From: VXRN01 sp963664365
GTDB lineage: Bacteria > Chloroflexota > Dehalococcoidia > Lucifugimonadales > UBA1123
NCBI GenBank assembly: GCA_963664365.1
Contig: OY761144.1
Coordinates: forward strand, 2,108,001 to 2,172,000
Length of the DNA: 64,000 bases
Reading direction: 5' to 3'
In this document: piece after piece, positions 44,502-52,872 of the stretch
Layout: every line of letters begins with the position of its first letter
Position numbering within the stretch: position 1 is the first letter of the stretch
Translations under genes and position numbers: made by a program
The notes under the pieces: model-generated
Seen by the model: the letters and a program-made list of their open reading frames with translations, nothing else
Told to the model about the DNA's origin: nothing
Databases searched by the model: none

Positions 44502-44585
44502 GGGATATTCATCGGTCTGCGATGGGTCGTTGGACCAACTCTGGGACAACGGATTTTCCTCGACGCGCTTCGCGGACGACATGAT

Positions 44586-45248
44586 CTAGCCCGGCTTGTG
44601 ACGCAGGTAAGCTACGATCAGCGCCAGGAACGCGATTCCCATAAGGCAGCCGTTGTATGTCTGCAAGTCGTCATCGTAGCTGGTAAGCAGAACTACCCCG
44701 CAGACAATCGCCAGATTGAAACACACGAGGGTGGTTCTGGCCAGCCAGCGCAAAGAGATCGATTGTGAGACCGAGTAAACGGCCGGCATCAAAGCGCTGG
44801 CGAAAGAAAATACGTACAGCAGCAGAACCAACGGGTGCGCGTTGAAATAGAACAGTCCGCGCTCGCTGAATCCCGGTTCGGATGGATAGACGAAAGTTCT
44901 CAGAACGAATAAGACGATCAAATAGACGCCCGCAATCGCCAATACTATGTTCCGGTTCTTTTGAGTCCAGTTATATGTGGCTGTTCTCATGAAGAAGAAA
45001 TATCCCGGCAGAAACGCCACCAACCCGAGGGCGGTCCACAGGGTGAGGCTGTCCGGACGGTTCCAGACAACGAACGTCCATATAGCGAACGCGGCCGAGA
45101 GGCAGGCGAGTCCAAATCCAAATAGGCGAAGTTGCTGCGGGGATGCGGAGATGAAACGCCACGCCAGAAAGGCGACCATGACCGCTCCGGCAGCGAAGAA
45201 CGCCACTACCCCATAGTTTGGGGATACGGAGTTGATTATATCCGTCAT
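44586..45248 (-). CDS. Uncharacterised polytopic membrane protein
   Basis: 220 residues with about seven hydrophobic spans (for instance YGVVAFFAAGAVMVAFLAW at 12-30 and IVLAIAGVYLIVLFVLRTF near 103-121). There are no recognisable motifs. AGGAG lies before the ATG. It starts six bases after the Uma2 gene stop, so it is cotranscribed with it. The function is unknown. Confidence 0.7.
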   Translation of the reverse strand: MTDIINSVSPNYGVVAFFAAGAVMVAFLAWRFISASPQQLRLFGFGLACLSAAFAIWTFVVWNRPDSLTLWTALGLVAFLPGYFFFMRTATYNWTQKNRNIVLAIAGVYLIVLFVLRTFVYPSEPGFSERGLFYFNAHPLVLLLYVFSFASALMPAVYSVSQSISLRWLARTTLVCFNLAIVCGVVLLTSYDDDLQTYNGCLMGIAFLALIVAYLRHKPG

Positions 45249-45254
45249 CGTTGT

Positions 45255-45875
45255 CTACTCCTTGCCGGATTCGTGAAGGGCGCCCATTATCAGGCTGACG
45301 GGCAACTCTACGTCCGGGAAGGCGATTGGGCTGACGGTGTCTCCCGGACGATAGACTCGGGTTGTGGCGTATTTGCCGTCGATGGGGTTGGAGTGGGATT
45401 CGACGACGCGGGCGGGGATGTTGGCGAGCCAAACTTCCGGTATCTCGAAGCGGGCGTACAGCGCGAGCTTGACGCTACGGTCATACGACAGCGACGAGTT
45501 GGACACCTCGATCAACAGCAGGACGTCGTCTGGGCCGGGGGCCGCGTGGCGGTAGAAGTCGTCGCGCCGCTTCAGGAGCATCAGGTCCGGCTCCGGCTGA
45601 TGATGATCATCCAGGCGCAGATGGGCTTGCACCCTTACATTTGCTCGGCCCGCGACAAGCGGCAAAAGGTATTCGGTCCCAGCATCGACGCTTGCGGCGT
45701 GCTCGTTGCCAATTGGCGACATGACTATGATCTCCCCGTCGATCAGTTCCACGCGCTCATCTCGTTTCAGGATTCCGGCGTCTGCCATCGCGTAGTACTC
45801 TTCCACGCTGAACCTGCGGCGGATAGGCTCCGCTCGGACTTCGACCTGCGGCTTGACCAGGGTTGTCATATCCAC
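45255..45875 (-). CDS. Uma2-family (DUF820) putative PD-(D/E)XK endonuclease
   Basis: 206 residues. The nuclease-fold motifs are in order: RVELIDGEIIVMSP (about 42-55), QPEPDLMLL (about 93-101) and LLIEVSNSSLSYDRSVKLALYARFEIPEVWL (about 119-149), with the E-V-S and K of the catalytic core. Uma2 genes occur in many copies in cyanobacteria and Chloroflexota; their biological role is unclear. The GTG at 45875 or the ATG two codons later (45869, better Shine-Dalgarno spacing) is the start. Confidence 0.88.
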   Translation of the reverse strand: MDMTTLVKPQVEVRAEPIRRRFSVEEYYAMADAGILKRDERVELIDGEIIVMSPIGNEHAASVDAGTEYLLPLVAGRANVRVQAHLRLDDHHQPEPDLMLLKRRDDFYRHAAPGPDDVLLLIEVSNSSLSYDRSVKLALYARFEIPEVWLANIPARVVESHSNPIDGKYATTRVYRPGDTVSPIAFPDVELPVSLIMGALHESGKE

Positions 45876-46067
45876 TTCTCCTTAATTAGCGGCTGTGGTA
45901 ATCGTAAAGCGGCTAAGAATTCTGATTCCATGGAACGGGAACTAATATATGACCGGTCGACTTGGTCCGTACTTGCCCGGATGTCTCTCATTATCTAGCA
46001 CCGCTTCAACTAACCTGTGTCCAGCGCCTCCACTAAATTCAGAGCGATACTATCCTCTTGAATGAGT

Positions 46068-46604
46068 TCAGGTCGGGCCTTCGCTATTACGCAGTATGTT
46101 AGGTAGACTCTCAACAAAATGAAGAGCTGTTCTATAAGATGTATATATCTCTTCGGCTGTCTTGTCCAAAGCAAACGAACCGAAATCCTCATGTACTAAA
46201 CGATTACGATCATTCCCTAATTCTAAGAAGGCTCTCACGGCTGCGTCTAGTTCAGCATCACGCCGAATTCTCTCTATCATCGCAGATCGGAACGACGGTC
46301 CGAAAGATGACCAGAACTGATTGGCATTCGGTCGCGTCCAGTCGAATAATTGATGATACCCCCGTACCAAAACCTTCTGTCGCACGAATTCAACAATTCG
46401 TTGATTTTCATTAGTAGTTTCTCGAACATATTCAAGTAATATTTCTTTGATCATTCGCTCAAAATAACTTGCCGATGCCAGAAGCAAGTTCTTTCGAAAA
46501 ATATCACCGGCCGCAATCGCAAGCGATGGCTCTGCCAACAATAAATTGGTGATGTTGTCGAAGTCTTGATACATCCGATCAACGTGCGTTGGAATCGTAG
46601 CCAT
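46068..46604 (-). CDS. HEPN-domain putative RNase, partner of DUF262 gene
   Basis: 178 residues of helical HEPN fold (RiboL-PSP / MAE_28990-like). The catalytic R-x4-H motif is seen as R133-NRLV-H138, preceded by ND. HEPN proteins of this kind cleave RNA as toxins in phage defence. It follows the DUF262 gene by four bases and is far more AT-rich than its surroundings, as is that gene. The 45876-46067 stretch downstream carries no gene. Confidence 0.83.
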   Translation of the reverse strand: MATIPTHVDRMYQDFDNITNLLLAEPSLAIAAGDIFRKNLLLASASYFERMIKEILLEYVRETTNENQRIVEFVRQKVLVRGYHQLFDWTRPNANQFWSSFGPSFRSAMIERIRRDAELDAAVRAFLELGNDRNRLVHEDFGSFALDKTAEEIYTSYRTALHFVESLPNILRNSEGPT

Positions 46605-46608
46605 ATTA

Positions 46609-47811
46609 TCAGATATTCATCCTGACAATCTCGGAAGCTCTATGCAGCCTCTTTCTAACGTTGGAAGTTTGTGTGGTGGCCAGTCGGGCGGCCTGAACAA
46701 ACTCCGGATCGACTCGCAAATTGTCAATACTGCCATAACATAGATCCCCGTTAACAAGACTACGAGACTTGAAGGGAGAGTTGCATGATGCTACGAACAC
46801 AGCTTCAAACAGCGCGATGTTGAAGCGGGCACTGTCGGGAATCAAAAAAACATCGTCCGTCAACTGACTCGTACTCTTCAAAAAGGACAGGAATAGCTTT
46901 TTCAGATAATCATTCTGTTCTACAGTATGGCTCTGCGCTTTCTTTGAGAATCGGTTGAGAAATTTCACCATTGACGGAGCATAGTTGTCATTTTCGATTA
47001 GCATTGCGAAGCCACGCAGAAGAATTTCAAGATCCTTCATGTGGAGATCCGGGACAATTTTGCCTATTAGTCTCCTCCAATCCGTAACTCCGTTAATCAT
47101 GTTTAACATGGTGTAGAAATCAGAATGATAGAGACTGGTCCTAATCTCCTGTGGCCTGAGATTGACGCCCCCGGAGTTCAAGCGTTGAAATATCTCATAG
47201 ATTGCCGAGTCGTCTTCATTATCAGAACTCTGCTTGATCACCACATTACGTATAGGGCGAAGGTTAAATTGGGTTTTGTAGTCACCTAGAGTTGAATAGT
47301 TCATGCCTTTGAATTTGTTCTTATGACTGGGCAAATTTTCGGCCAGAGACAGTCGAAAGTTGGTGAAATATTCGTCATTGTGGAGCACACTATCAGGAAT
47401 ATAACCTTCTCTATCAAATATCTGACGGATAGCAACACGTTTCTCCATTTTTGGAAACCGTTGTTTTATAAAGTAATAGATAGACATTAGTCGCTGTTGT
47501 CCGTCTATCACCAAGAATGTATTACGGCCATGTTCAAACAAGAATATCTGTGGAACAGGGAGACCCAGAATCAACGACTCGATCAGTCTCGATGCCCTGC
47601 CTATGTTCCAGACATAGTTCCTCTGGAAACCGGGTATCTTTAAAGCTCCAGACTCAATGAAGCTGGCAATCGTCAGAATGTTGAAGTCGTTGGGGGTCGC
47701 GGTCAGTTCGTATTCCTGGATCTGCTGATCGGCTATTTCCTCATCTGCAGAATAATCCTCAAACCAATCTTCCGATTGGCTTACCATCGTATCATTAATC
47801 TGAGTCGTCAT
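46609..47811 (-). CDS. DUF262 (GmrS-like/ParB-fold) defence protein
   Basis: 400 residues. The DUF262 signatures are intact: IPGFQRNYVWN (59-69) and VIDGQQRLMSIYYF (101-114), with EIFQRLNSGGVNLRPQEIR (about 206-224) in the central part. DUF262 proteins are NTP-dependent components of modified-DNA restriction (GmrSD, SspE relatives). The DUF1524 nuclease half normally fused or paired is missing; here a HEPN gene takes that place. GGGGTAGGATC precedes the ATG. AT-rich composition marks the pair as acquired. Confidence 0.88.
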   Translation of the reverse strand: MTTQINDTMVSQSEDWFEDYSADEEIADQQIQEYELTATPNDFNILTIASFIESGALKIPGFQRNYVWNIGRASRLIESLILGLPVPQIFLFEHGRNTFLVIDGQQRLMSIYYFIKQRFPKMEKRVAIRQIFDREGYIPDSVLHNDEYFTNFRLSLAENLPSHKNKFKGMNYSTLGDYKTQFNLRPIRNVVIKQSSDNEDDSAIYEIFQRLNSGGVNLRPQEIRTSLYHSDFYTMLNMINGVTDWRRLIGKIVPDLHMKDLEILLRGFAMLIENDNYAPSMVKFLNRFSKKAQSHTVEQNDYLKKLFLSFLKSTSQLTDDVFLIPDSARFNIALFEAVFVASCNSPFKSRSLVNGDLCYGSIDNLRVDPEFVQAARLATTQTSNVRKRLHRASEIVRMNI

Positions 47812-47906
47812 TATTGATCCTACCCCTATGTTCAGAGAATACCGCCCCAGTCTAGGCCATTTGGGGCGGCATTCACAGGATTGGTGTGCTAGAGAGTCGC
47901 GTACTA

Positions 47907-50138
47907 CTACCCTCCGTTGTGGTCCTCTATGGCCTTGGCTACGGCGGCGGGGTTCATGGGGAGTTCTCTCATGCGGACGCCGGTGGCGTCGTAGATGGCG
48001 TTGGAGAGGGCGGCGAGCGGCGGCACTATCGGGACTTCGCCGACGCCCCTGACTCCGTAGGGATGGTTGGGGTTCGGGACCTCGACGACGACGGTGTCTA
48101 TCATCGGAAGGTCAAGCGAGGTCGGCATACGGTAGTCCAAGAGGCTGGTGTTCATCATCTGGCCTTCGTCGCTCATGTAGTACTCCTCGTTGAGCGCCCA
48201 GCCGATGCCCTGGACGACGCCGCCCTGGATCTGCCCTTCGACGTAGCTCGGATGGATGGAGGTGCCGGTGTCCTGGGCGGCGGTGTAGCGGAGTATCTCG
48301 ATCTTGCCGGTCTCGGGATCGACTTCGATGTCCACGACGTGGGTTGCGAAGGCGCTGCCCGCGCCGGACGGGTCCATGTTGGCGCGTCCGACGATGGGGC
48401 CTCCGGTCTCGGCGGCTCGGCCCGCGAGTTCGGCGAATCCGATGCTGAGTTCCGGGTCGGACGTGTGGCGGAATACGCCGTCTTCAATCTCTATCTCGTC
48501 CGCGGGGGTGTCCCAGAGCAGCGCGGCGCGGTCTATCATCTGGCGCTTGACGTCCTGGGCGGCCTCGTAGCTCGCCCAGCCGGTCTTGAAGGCGGCTCCG
48601 GAACCGCCGGTCATCGACGTGTAGCCTATGGTGTCGGTGTCGCCGACCTGCGGGTTGACGTTTTCGGCGGGGATGCCGAGAACTTCGGCGAACTGCTGGG
48701 CGGCGGCGGGCCTGGTTCCTCCGATGTCCATTGAGCCGATGGTCAGGTTGACGGTTCCGTCGTAGTTGAGGTTGGCGGTGGCGCAGGCGGGTCCGGCGCC
48801 GTTGACCCAGAATCCGGAGGCGACTCCCCTGCCCCGCCACTTGCCATCGAGGGACTCGGCGTAGTGGGGATGGTCCTTGGCGGCCTGGGCGGTCTCGATC
48901 GCGCCGATGGTCGGGTTGACGATTCCGTTGGCGCGGCGGGTTCCTTCTTTGGCGGCGTTGAGAATTCGGAAGTCTATGACGTCCAAGCCGAGCTTTTCGC
49001 AGAACTCGTCGATGATGGTCTCGGCGGCGAACGAGCCGATGGGCGCGCCGGGGGCGCGGTAGGCGGTGGTCTTGGGCTTGTTATCGACAACGTCGTAGGC
49101 GTCTATGACGATGTTGGCGATATCGTAGGGCGAGAAGATGCACATCGCCGCGGCCCCGACCGGCGATCCGGGGAACGCTCCCGCTTCGAAGCGGAGGTCG
49201 GCTTGCGCGGCGGTCATCCTGCCCTCGTCGGTCACGCCCATCTTGACCTTCATGTAGGAGCCGGAGGTGGGGCCTGACGCCTCCATGACCTCTGTCCTGG
49301 TCATGGTGACCTTGACGGGCAGGCCGGACTTCTTCGACAGGGCGACGGCTATCGGTTCGAGGTAGATGGTCGTCTTTCCTCCGAATCCGCCGCCGATCTC
49401 CATGGGGACGACCTTGATGGACGAGAACGGAACGCCGACAATGTCGGCGGTCATGTCGCGTATCTGGAAGTGGCCCTGAGAGCTTCCCCAGACTGTGATG
49501 CGGTCCTGCGGCGTCCACCACGCGGTGGCGGAGTGCGGTTCGATGTATCCCTGGTGGACGGTGCTGGTGCGAAACTCGCGCTCGATTACTATGTCGGCCT
49601 CATCGAAGCCCTTGTCGATGTCGCCGATTTCGAGCCTGGAGTGGCTGGCGACGTTGTTCTTGAACTCGGGGTGAAGCTGGGGAGCGCCGTCGGCCATGGC
49701 GTCCTCGGCGGTGGTCACGGCGGGCAGAACCTCGTAATCGACGTCGATCAGGTCGAGCGCCTCCTCGGCCTCGTGGACGTTGTCCGCGGCGACGGCGGCG
49801 ATGGGGTGGCCCCTAAAGAGCGCCTTGCCCCTGGCGAGTATCTTGCTGCTGAGGTGGTATAGGTTCTGGGACGGTCCGCCGCTGGGATTGTTCTCGTATT
49901 CGGCGAGGTCCGCGGACGTGATGACGGCGTGGACGCCGGGCGCGGCTTCGGCTTTGGATGTGTCTATGGACTTGATGACGGCGTGGGCGTGGGGGCTGCG
50001 GAGAATCTTGGCGTGCAGCATCCCCGGCAGGCTGATGTCCGAGCCGTAGGCGGCTTTGCCGGTTACCTTGTCGTATCCGTCGTGCCGAATTGGGCGTGTT
50101 CCCACAGATTTGTATGCGGCAGTTTGAGTCGTGGTCAT
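47907..50138 (-). CDS. Xanthine dehydrogenase family, molybdopterin-binding large subunit
   Basis: 743-aa molybdenum hydroxylase subunit. Seen: RHDGYDKVTGKAAYGSDI at the start, GGGFGGKTTIYLEPIAVALS (about 250-270), the active-site loop TTAYRAPGAPIGSFAAE and the C-terminal glutamate in VRGVGEVPIVPPLAALSNA. The loop is neither the CO dehydrogenase form I (AYRCSFR) nor form II (AYRGAGR), so the substrate is some other organic molecule. The 2Fe-2S and FAD subunits are not next to it. The start MTTTQTAAYKSVG (50138) is chosen over a non-homologous extension to 50348. Confidence 0.92.
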   Translation of the reverse strand: MTTTQTAAYKSVGTRPIRHDGYDKVTGKAAYGSDISLPGMLHAKILRSPHAHAVIKSIDTSKAEAAPGVHAVITSADLAEYENNPSGGPSQNLYHLSSKILARGKALFRGHPIAAVAADNVHEAEEALDLIDVDYEVLPAVTTAEDAMADGAPQLHPEFKNNVASHSRLEIGDIDKGFDEADIVIEREFRTSTVHQGYIEPHSATAWWTPQDRITVWGSSQGHFQIRDMTADIVGVPFSSIKVVPMEIGGGFGGKTTIYLEPIAVALSKKSGLPVKVTMTRTEVMEASGPTSGSYMKVKMGVTDEGRMTAAQADLRFEAGAFPGSPVGAAAMCIFSPYDIANIVIDAYDVVDNKPKTTAYRAPGAPIGSFAAETIIDEFCEKLGLDVIDFRILNAAKEGTRRANGIVNPTIGAIETAQAAKDHPHYAESLDGKWRGRGVASGFWVNGAGPACATANLNYDGTVNLTIGSMDIGGTRPAAAQQFAEVLGIPAENVNPQVGDTDTIGYTSMTGGSGAAFKTGWASYEAAQDVKRQMIDRAALLWDTPADEIEIEDGVFRHTSDPELSIGFAELAGRAAETGGPIVGRANMDPSGAGSAFATHVVDIEVDPETGKIEILRYTAAQDTGTSIHPSYVEGQIQGGVVQGIGWALNEEYYMSDEGQMMNTSLLDYRMPTSLDLPMIDTVVVEVPNPNHPYGVRGVGEVPIVPPLAALSNAIYDATGVRMRELPMNPAAVAKAIEDHNGG

Positions 50139-50377
50139 TGGGAGATCAACCTCCGAGCGCTGGAATACGTCATGAATGACGCCGCCATTGTAGCACAGGA
50201 TTTTGGGGCGTGGCTGCTGCCGGAAGGTTAACGCCAATCCAATCGATACAATCCGAGACCGTCCGGTGAGAGTTGACTTACATCCCGCAAGTATGTTGTT
50301 ATCGTGTTCGCCAGCAGCAGAGCCTGGCTCCCTGTCCCGATTGAACACCGGTACGATGGAGTACGAAAGAAAGTGAC

Positions 50378-50728
50378 ATGCCCGTAATCGACCACAGCGA
50401 ACAGCCGATGCCGGAGCCTGTGAACAAGCGCAGCGCGCGGACGTTGGTATCGGCTGAGCATGGAGCGGAGTCGCTGTCGATCAGAGAGCTTGTCGCGCAT
50501 CCCGGCTCGGAGGGCCGGCTGCACACGCACGATTCAGATGAGGCTGTGATGGTGGTTGAGGGGTCGATACAGTTCATAGTGGGGGAGGAAGTGCGGACGG
50601 TGCGGTCCGGGTACACCATGCTCGCGCCTCCGGGCACGCCTCACAAGCTGGTGAACAATACTTGGGTCGAGGCGCGGATGCTGGTTACGCATCCGACGAA
50701 CAAAATCGAGACAACATACTTGGAATAG
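50378..50728 (+). CDS. Cupin domain protein
   Basis: 116-aa single beta-barrel cupin: HPGSEGRLHTHDSDEAVMVVEGSIQFIVGEEVRTVRSGYTMLAPPGTPHKLVN (about 40-93), with His/Glu metal ligands in G-x5-HTH-x3-EA and the P-G-x-PH second motif. The role is unknown; neighbouring molybdoenzymes may be cofunctional. Confidence 0.88.
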   Translation: MPVIDHSEQPMPEPVNKRSARTLVSAEHGAESLSIRELVAHPGSEGRLHTHDSDEAVMVVEGSIQFIVGEEVRTVRSGYTMLAPPGTPHKLVNNTWVEARMLVTHPTNKIETTYLE

Positions 50729-50756
50729 ACGAACAGTCGGAACGGAGGACAAGGTT

Positions 50757-51851
50757 ATGGCGGCTATGCGGACTCGCCCCGAGCAGCAGCTTATACCCAC
50801 GAATGCCGGGGGGAGATCGTTCGCTGGGCCGCCTAAGGCGCTCCAGTCGGACATCACGCCGACCGACCTGTTCTACGTCCGCAATCACTGGAAGGGCGCT
50901 CCCGACATAGACCCGGATAGCTATCGCCTCGTCGTGGACGGAGAGGTGGCGCGCGAATTGGACCTCACCCTGCGACAGGTCAAGGACCTGCCGCGCCGCC
51001 GATACCAGGCGACCTTCGAGTGCTGCGGCAATGGGCCGATTCCGGAGTACTGGGCGAAGCAGACTCGCTCAGTCATGGAGAGGGTGACCGGTCACGGCAT
51101 CATGGGCAACGCGGAGTGGGTCGGCGTTTCGCTGTCGGAAGCGCTCAACCTTGCAGAGGTCGGGCCGGGCGCGGTTGAGGTGATGTTCGAGGGAGCGGAC
51201 AGCGGGCCGGACGAGGTCGTCGGCGACCCGGCCGATGTGACCTACGAGCGCAGCCTGCCGATGTCCAAGGCGCTTCATCCCGACACGATGCTGGCGTGGG
51301 AGATGAACGGCGAGCCGCTTACGCCGCTGCACGGGTATCCTCTGAGACTGGTCGTTCCAGGGTGGTACGGCATGTGTTCGGTGAAGTGGCTGGTTGGCGT
51401 TCACGTCCTGGACCGCGAATTCGATGGTTTCTACCAAATCGAGCGGTACAGGGTGATGAACGGCCCGGACGCCGACAAGTTCTATACCTACCTGACCGGC
51501 CAGAAGGTGAAGTCGATCATCACCGACCCGGCGCCGGGCGACGAGGTTCCGGCCGGCGACTACGCGGTCTCAGGCGCGGCTTGGTCGGGCGAGAACGACA
51601 TAGCGCGAATCGAGGTCAGCGAGGACGGCGGCGAGACATGGCGGGACGCGCGCGTGACGGCGTCGAGGTCGGGGTACTCGTGGACGCGATGGGAGTACGA
51701 CTGGTCCGCCCCGAAGCCCGGCAAGTATGTCCTGATGTCCCGCGCCACCAACGACAAGGGTGAGACGCAGCCGATGGAGTTCCCGAACAAGTGGGACGGC
51801 CTCGGCTATGGCAACAACATGGTCTTCAGGCACGAGGTGGAGGTCGTGTGA
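50757..51851 (+). CDS. Sulfite-oxidase-like molybdopterin oxidoreductase
   Basis: 364 residues: an Oxidored_molyb domain (about 30-235) and a C-terminal Mo-co dimerisation domain (about 245-360, ending in immunoglobulin-like EDGGETWRDAR). The molybdenum-ligand Cys is C89 in FECCGNGP, aligned with CAGN of sulfite oxidase. LHGYPLRLVVPGWYGMCSVKWL is the standard signature. There is no Tat signal, so it is cytosolic unless exported by partner. GGAGG precedes the ATG. It follows the cupin gene by 28 bases, likely one operon. Confidence 0.92.
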   Translation: MAAMRTRPEQQLIPTNAGGRSFAGPPKALQSDITPTDLFYVRNHWKGAPDIDPDSYRLVVDGEVARELDLTLRQVKDLPRRRYQATFECCGNGPIPEYWAKQTRSVMERVTGHGIMGNAEWVGVSLSEALNLAEVGPGAVEVMFEGADSGPDEVVGDPADVTYERSLPMSKALHPDTMLAWEMNGEPLTPLHGYPLRLVVPGWYGMCSVKWLVGVHVLDREFDGFYQIERYRVMNGPDADKFYTYLTGQKVKSIITDPAPGDEVPAGDYAVSGAAWSGENDIARIEVSEDGGETWRDARVTASRSGYSWTRWEYDWSAPKPGKYVLMSRATNDKGETQPMEFPNKWDGLGYGNNMVFRHEVEVV

Positions 51852-51883
51852 CGGCACCGGTGCGCGCGGGAATGAGGGTCAGT

Positions 51884-51912
51884 AGATGCTTCGGCTGCGC
51901 CTCAGCATGACA
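51884..51912. repeat. Dispersed palindromic element (AGATGCTTCGGCTGCGCCTCAGC type)
   Basis: A 29-base imperfect palindrome just after the sulfite-oxidase-like gene, with a layout like the element at 18070-18096: ATGACA-type end, GCGCAGC core, GCATCT-type end. Confidence 0.55.
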
Positions 51913-51943
51913 GGGGGTGCTAACGGAGGTGGAGGTGGTGTGA

Positions 51944-52870
51944 CTAGAGAGCCTGTCGGAGGGCCTGTCTCAGTTCTTCCAACGCGGTGAATCCCTCGAA
52001 CCTGCCGGAGACGACGCCGTCTCTATCGACAACGAACGACCACTCGGTACTCGGCAGTCCCCATTCTTTCGCCACGGGTGACACGACGGCGCGGTTGAGG
52101 TCTCCCTGAATCTCCTCAGGGTTGTCGTAGTAGTCAACGTGGATGAAGTTGGCCTGTCCCTCGAACTCGTCTTTCAACTCCTGAAGAACCTCCACCTGCG
52201 GACCGCACACGGCGTTGGTGCAGAACGCCGGGCTTGCCATGACTATGACCGTCGGCAGGCCGCTATCCACCGCGTCGGCGATGGTGAGGCGATAGAGGTC
52301 GGGGTCTTGGAGCGATCCGGTGGTAAGCTGCGACAGCCTCTCCACGTCATCAGCGGTCCTGTTTTCGCTCTGTGGGGCCACGTCTCCGACGGCGGCGGCG
52401 CGCGTCCGATCCGGCACCTCGAAGAACAGACTGGCCTTCTTGGGGATTCCGTCCTCGCCGAGTACGGCGGCGCGGATCGCCCACTGCCCGGTTCTGTCGA
52501 AATCGAGATGGGTCGAGTACAGCCCGCGCTCCACGAGCGGGAAGGGCCTGAAGACGGCGAGAGCGGTCTGGACAGGCTCGCCCAACTCTTCGGCTTCGGG
52601 ACCGGGTTCGTAGAACGACTGGACCGAGGCCGTCGGCGCGTCTATCAGTCCGGTTCGGGACGTGAGGGCGAACGCGAACCGGTGCCTGCCCGTCCCGAGG
52701 TCGGGCGTGGCGAATATGGCCTGGAGACCGTCTTCCGAGATCGGCCCCTTGATAAGCTCTAGGCCGACGGGCGGCTCATCCGGCGTCGGCGTCGGCTGTT
52801 CAATTCCGTCTGCCGAACAGGCCAGGCCGATCAGCGCGGCCAGCGTCAAGACCAACCCTACCCTTCCCAT
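51944..52870 (-). CDS. Secreted lipoprotein with thioredoxin-like C-terminal domain
   Basis: 308 residues. A lipobox LIGLAC (Cys18) predicts an outer-facing lipoprotein anchored in the cytoplasmic membrane. An immunoglobulin/beta-type region (about 40-150) is followed by a thioredoxin-fold half (about 175-308) with C217-TNAV-C222 spaced CxxxxC instead of CxxC, and the cis-Pro-like LPSTEW near 280. It starts two bases after the stop of the next lipoprotein gene, so the two form an operon. Confidence 0.85.
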   Translation of the reverse strand: MGRVGLVLTLAALIGLACSADGIEQPTPTPDEPPVGLELIKGPISEDGLQAIFATPDLGTGRHRFAFALTSRTGLIDAPTASVQSFYEPGPEAEELGEPVQTALAVFRPFPLVERGLYSTHLDFDRTGQWAIRAAVLGEDGIPKKASLFFEVPDRTRAAAVGDVAPQSENRTADDVERLSQLTTGSLQDPDLYRLTIADAVDSGLPTVIVMASPAFCTNAVCGPQVEVLQELKDEFEGQANFIHVDYYDNPEEIQGDLNRAVVSPVAKEWGLPSTEWSFVVDRDGVVSGRFEGFTALEELRQALRQAL

Positions 52871-52872
52871 TC

